DNA from: Hepsetus odoe
Taxonomy: Eukaryota > Chordata > Actinopteri > Characiformes > Hepsetidae
Reading direction: 5' to 3'
Length of the DNA stretch: 64,000 bases
Assembly (NCBI GenBank): GCA_017165825.1
Contig: CM029381.1
Span: forward strand, 4,153,865 to 4,217,864
The notes below the pieces were generated by a model, which saw only the letters and a list, made by a program, of their open reading frames with translations, did not search any database and was not told the origin of the DNA. The translations under genes were made by a program, and so were the position numbers. Shown here in pieces: positions 8,425 through 18,600 of this stretch. The first letter of the stretch is position 1. Every line of letters begins with the position of its first letter.

Positions 8425-8830
8425 TCACACTTTCTGAAGAACGAGCAGATGGACCGTCTGAGTAAACTTCATTCCATGTAGTTTTGACGTTATTACATGT
8501 GTAATTATTTGGTTAATTGTATTTGCATAAAAATACTGAATTAGTCGAAATTATTTTTTTACGAAGATGTTCAAGCCAGGAATCCACACATTTGATCATA
8601 TTTTAGCACACTTATACATATGAAGAATTAAATGAAGTATTTCCCAAACTGGGAACTATCATTGTCACTTGAATTAGTTTTTGATGATGTATGTCTTCTG
8701 CATAGAGCTGTAATGTCATTTACTTCAACGTTTTTTATGTCGTTTTTTCCTGTTATGATTTGATTAAAGATGCATTTCTTTTTCACTTTATTTGCTCCCT
8801 CTAATTTCTTACTACTGAAATGTAATTTTC
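8425..8830. other. H3-H4 spacer
   Basis: AT-rich, no gene or repeat that I recognise. A short (GT)n run lies at about 8850-8878, close to the H4 promoter region. Confidence 0.4.
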
Positions 8831-9007
8831 AATTTTGATAGCGATTCAATGTGTATGTACGTGTATGTGTGTGTGTGCGTGCTACACAAGACTCCTCCTC
8901 TCGGTCTTCTGGCTTCAACTAGGTCCTTTAGACGACAATAATAGTGGTGACCACGCAGGCTGAGTTTCAGAGTCCATTCTCCACAGTCTAGATACGAAGT
9001 TGCGATC

Positions 9008-9331
9008 ATGTGTGGCAGAGGAAAAGGTGGTAAGGGTCTCGGTAAAGGAGGCGCTCAGCGCCATCGTAAGGTGCTTCGCGATAACATCCAGGGAATCACC
9101 AAGCCTGCTATTCGCGGTCTGGCTCGCCGTGGCGGAGTCAAGCGTATTTCGGGTCTGATCTACGAGGTGACTCGCGGTGTGCTGAAGGTCTTTCTGGAGA
9201 ACATGATCCGCGATGCCGTCACTTACACCGAGCACGCCAAGAGGAAGACCGTCACCGCCATGGATGTGGTTTACGCTCTGAAGTGCCAGGGACGCACCCT
9301 GTATGGATTTGGAGGCTTAACGCTCGACTGA
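9008..9331 (+). CDS. Histone H4-like frame with stop-loss and altered conserved residues; probably decayed
   Basis: A 107-codon frame aligned end to end with H4 (normally 103 codons with Met). In mature numbering I see S1C, K16Q, R36G, E53V, V65M and R92C. The normal stop is changed (TAA to TTA), adding LTLD before a TGA at 9329-9331. H4 is among the most conserved proteins known, so six substitutions plus an extension argue against normal function. K16, acetylated in chromatin regulation, is a Gln here. The 3' stem-loop needed for mRNA processing is cut by a SINE. It sits in the H4 slot of the quintet, on the same strand as its neighbours. A diverged variant is possible but less likely than a pseudogene that has kept its frame by chance. 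Confidence 0.75.
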   Translation: MCGRGKGGKGLGKGGAQRHRKVLRDNIQGITKPAIRGLARRGGVKRISGLIYEVTRGVLKVFLENMIRDAVTYTEHAKRKTVTAMDVVYALKCQGRTLYGFGGLTLD

Positions 9332-9349
9332 AACATCGCTAAACCTAAC

Positions 9350-9570
9350 GGCTCTTTTACATTTACATTTACGGCATTTAGCAGACGCTCTTATCCCAGA
9401 GCGACATACATGTCCTAATTACAGGGACAGTCCCCCTGGAGCAAATCAGTTCAGGGTCTTGCTCAGGGACCCAGTGGTGGTAGTGCTAGAGGTGGGATTC
9501 GAACCGGGAACCTCTTGATCCAGAGGTCCGTACGCAAGTACCCTACCACTAGACCACTCTTTTAAGAGCC
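9350..9570 (+). terminator. H4 3' stem-loop split by a SINE
   Basis: GGCTCTTTT (9350-9358) and CTCTTTTAAGAGCC (9557-9570) are the two parts of a standard histone stem-loop. The SINE lies between them with CTCTTTT duplicated on both sides (9352-9358 and 9557-9563). Confidence 0.88.
9359..9556 (-). mobile_element. SINE inserted in the H4 stem-loop, 7-bp target duplication
   Basis: On the minus strand: tRNA-like head (GGTCTAGTGGTAGGGTAC, GGTTCGAATCCCACC), middle CACTGGGTCCCTGAGCAAGA, and the widespread fish SINE tail GATAAGAGCGTCTGCTAAAT followed by GTAAATGTAAATGT. Target duplication CTCTTTT. Same family as 16468-16664 and 63317-63488. Confidence 0.9.
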
Positions 9571-10171
9571 CCCACACATTTAATCAAAAGTGCTAATTTC
9601 TGATTTCACCTTAAAATATGTTCTAGCACTTTGTCAGGATTTGCGTCTAAAAACACAAGCTAGGAAATCGAGTCTCGCTGAGTCATTTAATAAAACCATT
9701 TTGTCAAAATCACCATTAGACCATCAGAGGAGTCGGTCGTTCAGCGAAAAATTCTTATTTACATCTGTAATATGTTTTTTATTTATTGGGAGGACAGTAA
9801 GAAATAGAAACGGACTGTCTGCTATGGAGACTCCTGAACGTGAGCAGCTGAAAGTGTGTTTATTGAGCAGCTTTCAGTCGATAAGAATGCACGGGCCGGT
9901 GAACAAGAAGGATTTACAGTGGAAAGGGGCAGCTGGGTGATGCATCAACAGGACATGAAAAAGTAAAATTATTTATAAATAGTTTTAAAGTACGAGGCTG
10001 TATACATGTTCTTGCGCTGATTGAATTCATTTAATGGGAAATTTAAACTGCAGGCTCTGTCATCGATAAAAATGCGCGGGAAGGTGAACAGTGGGAGGAG
10101 TGTGTAGATTTGTGGAAGTGGAGGGAGGGGGAAACTGAGAGGTTCCCTCCAAGCAGGCTGTTGGGTTTTAA

Positions 10172-10207
10172 CCAATAAGCATTTGATGTGCGTCGACTCT
10201 AAATAGA
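10172..10207 (+). promoter_or_regulatory. H2B promoter remnants (CCAAT, octamer-like, TATA-like)
   Basis: CCAAT at 10172-10176 followed at once by AAGCATTTGATG, which resembles a decayed H2B octamer (ATTTGCAT), and TAAATAG near 10200. About 75 nt separate these from the former H2B start codon. Confidence 0.5.
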
Positions 10208-10280
10208 ATGCTGGAGTCTAAAAGAAGTCAAGGTCCGTACGCTCTTCTTCATTCTTCAGTCTCACTCAGAGAATATCATT

Positions 10281-10655
10281 GTGCCTAAACCAGCCAAGTC
10301 CACCCTGAAGAAGGGCTCCTAGAAAGCCGTGACCAAGACGGCAGGTAAAGGAGGCAAGAAGCGCAGAAAGACCAGGAAGGAGAGCTACGCGATTTACGTG
10401 TACAAGGTGTTGAAGCAGGTCCTCCCCGACACCGGCATCTCCTCCAAGGCGATGGGCATCATGAACTCGTTCGTAAACGACATCTTCGAGCGCATCGCTG
10501 GTGAGGCTTCCCGTTTAGCTCTTTAAAACAAGTGCTCCACCATCACCTCCAGGGAGATCCAGACCGCCATGCGCCTGCTGCTTCTCAGTCAGCTGGCCAA
10601 GCACGCCGTGTCCGAGGGCACCAACGCCGTCACCAAGTACACCAGCTCCAAGTAA
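10281..10655 (+). pseudogene. Histone H2B pseudogene (start lost, two nonsense codons)
   Basis: 125 codons, the exact H2B length, but the first codon is GTG instead of ATG. Codon 14 is TAG (10320-10322) and codon 82 is TAA (10524-10526, in place of the Tyr of HYNKRST, with the preceding His changed to Leu). The remainder, KESYAIYVYKVLKQV to TKYTSSK, is standard H2B. The CTTTAA lesion is also in the 16.7-kb copy but not in the 62-kb copy, so it arose before the tandem duplication and after the two clusters split. It is the last gene of the H1-H2A-H3-H4-H2B quintet. Confidence 0.92.
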
Positions 10656-10686
10656 AACAAGGAGCAAACACGTCATCCAAACCAAC

Positions 10687-10702
10687 GGCTCTTTTAAGAG
10701 CC
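10687..10702 (+). terminator. Histone 3' stem-loop after H2B
   Basis: GGCTCTTTTAAGAGCC followed by ACCCA, 31 nt after the stop. Intact although the gene is dead. Confidence 0.93.
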
Positions 10703-10909
10703 ACCCACAAATTCCAGTAAAGAGTGTTTTCTCTTCAGGCTGTTGGACACAACGACGTCTGCACGTATCGGCTTTGCTGCCACTGATCAATAGTGGCTTA
10801 TCTTTATAAATGTGCAATCAGAGCCTGGAATAATGTGAGGCGTTATGTAAAGGAGTGGAAAGTGGCACAAAAGAAACTGCTTCTGTATGGGAATAAATAC
10901 TTGGTGTAA

Positions 10910-11129
10910 TGAAAGTGAAAGCACAGCACACAGTGAATCACAACGAAACTGGACCTCTGCATTTAACCCATGCAAACACTGTGCAGCAGTGGGCAGCAAT
11001 TGAAAGCGCCCGGGGACGGGGACAGTACCTTGCTCAAGGGTACCTCAGGGCAACCCACTGGTGAGGGAATTGAACCCACAATCTTCCGATGCGGGGGCAA
11101 CTCCCCTAACACTAGGCCACCGCTGCCCG
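10910..11129 (-). mobile_element. tRNA-derived SINE in the H2B 3' flank
   Basis: Minus-strand head GGGCAGCGGTGGCCTAGTGT and tail ending in CTTTCATT. Present at the same place in the tandem copy (17111-17360) and absent from the homologous flank of cluster 2 near 62735, so it inserted between those two duplications. Confidence 0.8.
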
Positions 11130-11982
11130 ATGAAGGCCAATGATGGTTTGAGGTCGTCCTGGTGAGTGGTGGTTGTTCAGATTAAAACTTGTAGAGAGAC
11201 AATGTATTTTTGACTAATTACATACACAGCGGGATGAACGGAGTAATCGGATTAAATGGGAGAAAAGAATCGTGTATGCTTGTCTTCAATTCAAACTGGT
11301 TATACATCACTTCATTGGCTGTATCAGGTTTGTTGAGCAAAGAAACGGTTTAAACTGCACTGTAGAGCAGCATTATAAACACTTCAGGGTAAAGAAATGT
11401 CACTGCACGCTTTTTATGAAATTACTAAGTTGTCTTGATCCAGATCCATCACTGCACAATGAAAAAGAATCATTTAATCAACACATGGCTGAGCTCATCA
11501 GCTGATTAATGTGACAAAGAAGAATAGTGAAGCTTTAAAAGTAGAAAAGTAATAATAAAATCCTTTTTAAAGTATTGGCGAAAGGAGAATGAGAGAATTT
11601 AAGCATTGTGCGTATTGATGCGCTATAGGAGGAAGTGTTGAATCAGGCCTTAAAGAGTAATGCGTTGCTTTTAAGCTTAAATGCTGCAGGAGTTACACGG
11701 AAATACAGAATCGGCCCTCAGTTTATGAAGGAAATGTGGGAAAGATGAAAAATGGGAGCAAAGTTCAGTATCAGTGTAATTGAGCCATGTAGTATTGTTA
11801 TAATCACACAAAATCTGTTTAAAATCCCAAACTGTTCCTGTTCTACTGACTGTGAGGATCTCCAAGCCTGTAGTTGCGCTTATTAGAGCCGCCCCCAAAA
11901 ATTGGGGATACCTCCTTGGCCCCTCCCTCTTTCTACAATTCCCCGGAGGGAAAGGTTGGCGTCATTTATTTATTTATTTATA
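11130..11982. other. H2B 3' flank, no gene seen
   Basis: Unique-looking AT-rich sequence conserved in three places (here, 17361-18352 and 62755-63592), which shows that long histone-unit flanks were duplicated. No coding signal. Confidence 0.6.
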
Positions 11983-12210
11983 GGGGCAGCGGTGGCCTAG
12001 TGGTTAGTGCGTTGGCCGGAGGATCGGGAGTTCGAAGCCCTTCCCAGTTGGTTGCCCTGAGGTACCCTTGAGCAGGGTGCCGTCCCCGTCATGCTCCTCC
12101 CTGCAATGGGCTGGCGACCTGTCCGTTCTTCGCCCTGTGTGAGCTGGGATGGACTCCGCGACCCTACTTGGGACGAGCGGCAGAAAATGACTGACTTATT
12201 TATTTATTTA
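11983..12210 (+). mobile_element. Second SINE type (GGCTGGCGACCTGTCC family)
   Basis: tRNA head GGGGCAGCGGTGGCCTAGTG, middle GGTTGCCCTGAGGTACCCTT, then GGGCTGGCGACCTGTCC and GACGAGCGGCAGAAAATGAC, with a TTTA-rich tail. Other copies at 18353-18600 and 22558-22803. Flanked on both sides by (TTTA)n. Confidence 0.78.
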
Positions 12211-13671
12211 TACAGGATTAGCATCTTTTATCCATCCTGTCATTTGTTATTTTTTTGTGGATCTCAGTTTATCTTCATCACCATTATGCTCGTCACTACA
12301 GGATGACATTAATATTTTGATGTGAAAGTGCTGCTAATACTAGCATCAATAAATGAGCTTGCTAGCTTCAAGTTTGATAAATCAAGCTAAAGCCTGTTGG
12401 TCTGTATTTATGTGTCTAGGAGCTTATATAGGAGTGAGTCTATGAGTCTAGGAGTTTGTCTATGTTTTGTACAGTCAGCTATGTCAAAATGTGTTTAAAT
12501 GTATATTTTATTCCAAATATGTGTATATATAACCGCACACGTGCCACCCGCTCTTTCTACAATTCCCCTGAGGGAGAGGAGCTGGAGTGGCTGCAAAAGT
12601 TATTTGGAGGTGTTTGTCTTTGTTTTGTACGGTCAGAATAAAAAGGAGAGAAACTCCAAGCAGATTCCAGTGTCACGTCCATGCACAAGAATGCACAACG
12701 CGGGAGATCACCGGTTACATCAGCACATGTATACAGTGAGAGAGTGTGTTAAACATAATCGTCCCTCTGTCTTTTCTGTCTGTCCTTTTTTTTTCTTCAC
12801 TGGATCCGAGTTCCAGTCATGTGGTCAAACTTCAAACCTCCAGTGCAATAAGTCTGCATGGAGCACAATTAATTTATATATTTTTTAAACAGAATCCTGT
12901 ATTTTTGTCTAAGGGATTGCTTTAGATTAATTCTATTGTACATCCTCACATTGAGGATGTACAATAGAACATAGAATTAGAATAGAATTAGGATTTACAC
13001 TCTTGCTGTAAAAAGACAATGATTGAAAAAAGTGTTGTTATTAAGCGATTTCTTCCATGTTATACACAATGATCTTTCCCAAATGTTCAGTTCTGCCATT
13101 TGACCACACGAGAGCACCCAAGATCCATCAAAGAACACATTGTACTTTTTGCAGTACAATACCATGTCGTTACTGTTTAGCTGTATTAGTAGTAAGAGCA
13201 GTAATGATTCCGTCCCAATGGCTTATTGCTTTTTTTGTTCAGATGTTTTTTAGTTCTTAATGTCTGTCAAATTTATCCTGATTGTTATCACACACAGACT
13301 GAAACACGACAGAGATATTTTAGACTGGCAGACAACGGACACCGCGCACCAGTTACTATGGCAGTACGAGAACACAGATGACGTCACAATGATCGATACA
13401 ACTCGGGGAGACAGCGCTTTTAAGACCTTTAACTGGATGAGATGTGATCAAGTCTTCAGGACACCCAAAAGCTCTTTGAAAGGCCACTCTAAGCACTTCT
13501 GTTTCCTTTAACAAAACGTTAGACATCAAGCATGAAATCTAGGTCTGTAGTTTACTTTATTTTCTATTTTTTCTTAATGCTTAAAGTGTAATTATTGAAA
13601 ATCAAATTCCATAAAAAAAATTCCAAGAAAATATGAGACATATGCATGGACGTGCAGAACTAGTAAGGGTA
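12211..13671. other. Duplicated non-coding flank
   Basis: No gene seen; duplicated at 18601-20085. Contains the 39-nt hairpin at 12931-12969. Short frames here are not conserved in length between the copies. Confidence 0.5.
12931..12969. repeat. Perfect 18-bp inverted repeat
   Basis: TTCTATTGTACATCCTCA, a 3-nt loop CAT, then its exact reverse complement. Conserved in the tandem copy at 19319-19357. Confidence 0.9.
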
Positions 13672-14035
13672 TGTATTATTACATTTATTATTTATTATTA
13701 CATTTATATTCATATTTTTGCTATATTTATATTTTGCTACTTGTTATTTATATGTATAATTCATTCAAAACCTTTGAATTATTACCGTGTATATTACTCT
13801 TGTAGATATGTATATGTATATATATATAGATATATATAGATAGATAATTTATTATTATTTATTTATAGCTCCTCTACTTTTCTCCTGTACTTGTTCCTGT
13901 TCCTCTTTCTCTATATCTTTATATATTTTTTCTTTTCTGTCTGTACACCTGTCTTTTTTTATAAGAGCCCTGTAACGCCCAAATTTCCCATTCGTTGGAT
14001 AATAAAAGATCACTCTACTCTACTCTACTATACTC
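13672..14035 (+). mobile_element. LINE 3' end with (CTCTA)n tail, copy 1 only
   Basis: About 364 bp absent from the duplicate locus (near 20087), with TATGT at both edges as a likely target duplication. It ends TAACGCCCAAATTTCCCATT and AATAAAAGATCA then CTCTACTCTACTC, the 3' style of fish Rex1/CR1-type LINEs. No coding part is left. Confidence 0.55.
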
Positions 14036-14124
14036 TATGTGAATGTGTGTGGATCTCTTCAGTCATTTCCTACTGTTTATACATGAACAAGAAATCTGCA
14101 GAACTAAATTTTGTGAAGTGAACA

Positions 14125-14355
14125 TGACTGCTATCGGGAAACAAAACACAGCACACATTGAGCAACAAAATGCATTCTCTGCGTTTATCACACACACAAT
14201 GCAGCAATGAGCAGCCATATCCAGCACCCGGGGAACAGTGACGGGGGTGTCACCTTGCTCAAAGTACCTCAGGGCAACCTACTGTTCTGGCTTTCAAACC
14301 CATGACCTTCAGATCCTGGGGCCTAATACCGATCTACTAGGCCACCGTTGCCAGT
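14125..14355 (-). mobile_element. tRNA-derived SINE, degenerate
   Basis: Minus-strand head near 14355 (GGCAACGGTGGCCTAGTAGA), body GAGGTACTTTGAGCAAGGTG, tail with GTGTTTTGTTTCCC. Duplicate at 20170-20404. Confidence 0.65.
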
Positions 14356-14394
14356 GTTTAGGGTTCAGTTTAAGTAAAAAAAAAAAAAAAAAGG

Positions 14395-14570
14395 AACTGG
14401 AGGAAATGTGGTAGTGTTGGTTCAGGACTAAGCTCCCAATTGAAAGATTGTGGGTTTGAGTCCCAAATCAGGACACATGAAGTTCCCTTGTACAGAGTAC
14501 AATCCCCAACACTGCTCCCTGGGTGCTGGAGGTGTGGCTGCCCACTGTAATATTGCGAGAGCTAGTCGCA
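14395..14570 (+). mobile_element. SINE-like remnant
   Basis: GGTAGTGTTGGTTCAGGAC, GTGGGTTTGAGTCCC and CTGCTCCCTGGGTGCT follow the order of the tRNA-derived SINE head and body, but divergently. Duplicate near 20455-20620. Confidence 0.4.
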
Positions 14571-14599
14571 GAAGAAAAAATATAATGAAAGTAAGAACA

Positions 14600-14826
14600 C
14601 GAGAAAGCAGCCAAAATGAAATTTTGGCCACCACTGACACAAAAAATCTGACCTCTGCATTTAACCCATGCAAACACTGCTTCCTGGGTGCTTTCATAGC
14701 TGCTGCACAGTGACAGGGACAGTACCTTGCTCAAGGGTACATCAGGGCAACCTACTGGTGAGGGAATCAATCCCACAATCTTCCGGGCATGGGCCAACTC
14801 CCTAACCACTAGGCCACCACTGCCAT
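14600..14826 (-). mobile_element. tRNA-derived SINE
   Basis: Minus-strand head GGCAGTGGTGGCCTAGTGGT at 14826-14807, body TGCCCTGATGTACCCTTGAG. Duplicate at 20660-20885. Confidence 0.65.
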
Positions 14827-14939
14827 GCACGCCACGGCACGGCACATGATTTGTGAAAATATCACATCATCCCTAAACTGTAGTTATTTAATAAAAAAAT
14901 AGAAATACAGTTCTGGTCCATATGCTTATTGGCCAGTTA

Positions 14940-15471
14940 TAGGGGAGGGGAGAAAAAAAAAAAAAAGAGGCTTTGTCCAGCACTACCTTCATTGGTTTCC
15001 TGATCAAGACCCTTAACCCCAAATTGCTCCAGGGGGAAAGTCCCTGCGGTTAAGAAACGGTAAACTAAATGGTGTAAATGTAATGCACAGTCTTATGGCA
15101 TTCCTACCTTTCCTTTTAAATTTAAATGTTTAAGTGGGGCTTTTGGAGATTATATATATATATATAAAATCATTTGAGGTTGAAAAAAATATATTTATTA
15201 AATAACTTGACTTTACTAGTTTATATTGACTGATGATGTAAAGAGATTGACTCCAACTCCCAGTTTATCTCACTAGGTGACACTATTAAGGAAAATGCAT
15301 TTATTTTAAAAGCTGAATAAAATTTTTTTTTTTTTTTTTGGATGATGGAAAGATATTTCTACAGTTAAATAAGAAATTAAAAATAGCAGCTAGTCTTACT
15401 TTTGTACATTGTTAAAAAAAGATTTCATTTTGTGGAGCAGTTTTAAAAAAGAGATGTTAATCCTTTTGAGT
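14940..15471. other. Decayed SINE middle and AT-rich sequence
   Basis: At 14985-15075 the order CAAGACCCTTAACCC, TTGCTCCAGGGGGA, GTAAATGTAATG marks a decayed SINE. The rest is AT-rich with poly-T and (TA)n. No gene seen. About 250 bp of this is missing from the duplicate. Confidence 0.4.
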
Positions 15472-15659
15472 TGTCACGTGTGTTGGGTTTTGGGCACGCT
15501 AGAGGGCGCTCTCTGTCACGTGTGTTGGGTTTTGGGCACGCTAGAGGACGCTCTCGGTCACATTTAGGGTGTTTGTCACATACAAGGTGTTTAGGGTACG
15601 CTAGAGGGCGCGCTGTTCTGACTAAGCACACCTGAGCCCCTGCGGGCAGGTGTGCATCA
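15472..15659 (+). mobile_element. LTR-like sequence start with 42-bp tandem repeat, cut by gap
   Basis: Begins TGTCACGTGTGTTGGG exactly where the tandem-duplicated block ends. Two 42-bp units (15473-15514 and 15515-15556) differ at only three bases. The GCTAGAGGGCGC and CACACCTGAG...CAGGTGTGCATC stretches are like those in fish gypsy-type LTRs (compare 40256-40532). The rest lies in the N run, so the type is uncertain. Confidence 0.35.
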
Positions 15660-16159
15660 NNNNNNNNNNNNNNNNNNNNNNNNNNNNNNNNNNNNNNNNN
15701 NNNNNNNNNNNNNNNNNNNNNNNNNNNNNNNNNNNNNNNNNNNNNNNNNNNNNNNNNNNNNNNNNNNNNNNNNNNNNNNNNNNNNNNNNNNNNNNNNNNN
15801 NNNNNNNNNNNNNNNNNNNNNNNNNNNNNNNNNNNNNNNNNNNNNNNNNNNNNNNNNNNNNNNNNNNNNNNNNNNNNNNNNNNNNNNNNNNNNNNNNNNN
15901 NNNNNNNNNNNNNNNNNNNNNNNNNNNNNNNNNNNNNNNNNNNNNNNNNNNNNNNNNNNNNNNNNNNNNNNNNNNNNNNNNNNNNNNNNNNNNNNNNNNN
16001 NNNNNNNNNNNNNNNNNNNNNNNNNNNNNNNNNNNNNNNNNNNNNNNNNNNNNNNNNNNNNNNNNNNNNNNNNNNNNNNNNNNNNNNNNNNNNNNNNNNN
16101 NNNNNNNNNNNNNNNNNNNNNNNNNNNNNNNNNNNNNNNNNNNNNNNNNNNNNNNNNNN
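15660..16159. other. Assembly gap (500 N)
   Basis: Exactly 500 N, most likely a placeholder of unknown real length. It falls between the two tandem copies, so the start of copy 2 is hidden. Confidence 0.99.
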
Positions 16160-16467
16160 TTTTGTCAAAATCACCATTAGACCATCAGAGGAGTCGGTCG
16201 TTCAGCGAAAAATTCTTCTTTACATCTGTAATATGTTTTTTGCATTTATTGGGAGGACCGTAAGAAATAGAAACGGACTGCCTGCTATGGAGACTCCTGA
16301 ACGTGAGCAGCCAAAAGTGTTTATTGACCAGGTTTCAGTCGATAAGAAGGCGCGGGCCGGTGAACAAGAAGCATTTACAGAGGAAAGGGGCAGCTGGGTG
16401 ATACATCAACAGGACATGAGAAAGTAAAATTATTTACTTATTATTATTTAATTGTTTTCTAGTCGTA

Positions 16468-16664
16468 GGGTACTTGCCTACGGACCTCTGGATCAAGAGG
16501 TCCCCGGTTCAAATCCCACCTCTAGCACTACCACCACTGGGTCCCTTAGCAAGACCCTTAACCCTGAGTTGCTCCAGGGGGACTGTCCCTGTAATTAGGA
16601 GATGTAAGTCACTCTGGATAAGAGCGTCTGCTAAATGTAAATGAAAGGAAATGTAAATGTAAAT
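16468..16664 (+). mobile_element. SINE at a deletion breakpoint in H2B
   Basis: Head TAGGGTACTTGCCTACGGAC, middle ACTGGGTCCCTTAGCAAGAC, tail GATAAGAGCGTCTGCTAAAT and repeated AAATGTAAATG, joined directly to H2B codons (AACTCGTTCGTCAACGAC). Compared with copy 1, the H2B 5' half and promoter are missing on its left side. Confidence 0.88.
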
Positions 16665-16857
16665 GAACTCGTTCGTCAACGACATCTTCGAGCGCATCGC
16701 CGGTGAGGCTTCCCGTTTAGCTCTTTAAAACAAGCGCTCCACCATCACCTCCAGGGAGATCGAGACCGCCGTGCGCCTGCTGCTTCCCGGTGAGCTGGCC
16801 AAACACGCCGTGTCCGAGGGCACCAACAACGTCACCAAGTACACCAGCTCCAAGTAA
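16665..16857 (+). pseudogene. Histone H2B pseudogene, 3' half only
   Basis: Starts within NSFVNDIFERIAGEASRL and runs to TKYTSSK and the TAA at 16855-16857. It carries the same LALF-type lesion as copy 1 (CTT TAA at 16723-16728), which proves descent from an already dead gene. Copy 2 has further changes, for example a Lys-to-Asn change near the end (GTNNVTKYT). The N-terminal half and promoter are gone. Confidence 0.92.
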
Positions 16858-16888
16858 AACAAGGAGCAAACACGTCATCCAAACCAAC

Positions 16889-16904
16889 GGCTCTTTTAAG
16901 AGCC
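16889..16904 (+). terminator. Histone 3' stem-loop after truncated H2B
   Basis: GGCTCTTTTAAGAGCC followed by ACCCA, identical to copy 1. Confidence 0.93.
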
Positions 16905-17110
16905 ACCCACAAATTCCAGTAAAGAGTGTTTTCTCTTCAGGCTGTTGGACACACCGACGTCTGCACGTATCGGCTTTGCTGTCACTGAACAATAGTGGCC
17001 TATCTTTATAAATGTGCAATCAGAGCCCAGAATATTGTGAGGCGTTATGTAAAGGAGTGGAAAGTGGCACAAAAGAAACTGCTTCTGTGTGGGAATAAAT
17101 ACTTGGTGTA

Positions 17111-17360
17111 ATGAAAGTGAAAGTGACAACCCTTGTCATTGGGGGGTCACAGCACAGCACACAGTGAATCACAACGAAATTGGACCTCTGCATTTAACCC
17201 ACGCAAACACTGTGCAGCAGTGGGCAGCAATTGAAAGTGCCCGGGGACGGGGACAGTACCTTGCTCAAGGGTACCTCAGGGCAACCCACTGGTCAGGGAA
17301 TTGAACCCACAATCTTCCGATGCGGGGGCAACTCACCAAACACTAGGCCACCGCTGCCCG
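17111..17360 (-). mobile_element. tRNA-derived SINE (orthologous to 10910-11129)
   Basis: Same position and orientation as in copy 1, with a fuller tail (GTGACAACCCTTGTCATTGG), so copy 1 has lost part of its tail. Confidence 0.8.
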
Positions 17361-18352
17361 ATGAAGGCTTTACCAATGATGGTTTGAGGTCATCCTGGTG
17401 AGTGGTGGTTGTTCAGATTAAAACTTGTAGAGAGACAATGTATTTTTGACTAATTACATACACAGGGGGATGAACGGAGTAATCGGATTAAATGGGAGAA
17501 AAGAATCGTGTATGCTTGTCTTCAATTCAAACTGGTTATACATCACTTCATTGGCTGTATCAGGTTTGTTGAGCAAAGAAACAGTTTAAACTGCACTGTA
17601 GAGCAGCATTAGAAACACTTCACGGTAAAGAAATGTCACTGCACGCTTTTTATGAAATTACTAAGTTGTCTTGATCCAGATCCATCACTGGACAATGGAA
17701 AAGAATCATTTAATCAACACATGGCTGAAACGCATTGTTGTAATGTGTAATAGCAAAGCCTGGGGAAAGTGTTTCGAAAGCAAAAGTAGACCGAATGCAT
17801 CAGTGAATTTACATTTTGGAGAAGGATTTTAAACTCCAATTAAAGGTTAGCTTTCAGGCGTATGATTAAATGTGACAAAGAAGAATAGTGAAGCTTTGAA
17901 AGTAGAAAAGTAATAATAAAATCCTTTTTAAAGTATTGGTGAAAGGAGAATGAGAGAATATAAGCATTGTGCGTATTGATGCGCTATAGGAGGAAGTGTT
18001 GAATCAGGCCTTAAAGAGTAATGAGTTGCTTTTGAGCTTAAAGGCTGCAGGAGTTACACGGAAATACAGAATCGGCCCTCAGTTTATGAAGGAAATGTGG
18101 GAAAGATGAAAAATGGGAGCAAAGTTCAGTATCAGTGTAACTGAGCCATGTAGTATTGTTATAATCCCCAAAAAATCCCAAACTGTTTAAAATTCCAAAC
18201 TGTTCCTGTTCTCCTGACTGTGAGGATCTCCAAGCCTGTAGTTGTGTTTATTAATTAGAGCCGTCCCCAAAAATTGGGGATACCTCCTTGGCCCCTCCCT
18301 CTTTCTACAATTCCCCGGAGGGAAAGGTTGGCGTCATTTATTTATTTATTTA

Positions 18353-18600
18353 TAGGGGCAGCGGTGGTTAGTGCGTTGGCCGGAGGATCGGGAGTTCGAA
18401 GCCCTTCCCAATAGGTTGCCCTGAGGTACCCTTGAGCAGGGTGCCGTCCCCGTCACGCTCCTCCCTGCGATGGGCTGGCGACCTGTCAAGGGTGTGTCCC
18501 CCGTTCTTCGCCCTGTGTGAGCTGGGATGGACTCCAGCACAGCCCCGCGACCCCACTTGGGACGAGCGGCAGAAAATGACGGACTTATTTATTTATTTAT
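18353..18600 (+). mobile_element. Second SINE type, duplicate of 11983-12210
   Basis: Same element as in copy 1. It keeps AAGGGTGTGTCCCCCGTTCT, which copy 1 has partly lost, but lacks GCCTAGTG in the head. Confidence 0.78.

Larger units (their letters stand above)
9693..15472 (+). repeat. Tandem duplication, copy 1
   Basis: Matches 16160-21262 over most of its length, at clearly high identity by eye. It holds the H2B pseudogene, its stem-loop and about 4.7 kb of flank with SINEs. The shared sequence ends exactly at CCTTTTGAGTT (15472 / 21262). Copy 1 alone has a LINE 3' end at 13672-14035. Copy 1 lacks a ~170-bp piece that is present at 17705-17880 and at 63105-63260. Confidence 0.9.

Noticed and set aside
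15443..16263. Open frames of 176-244 codons across 15650-16180
   Set aside because: They consist of translated N bases of an assembly gap.
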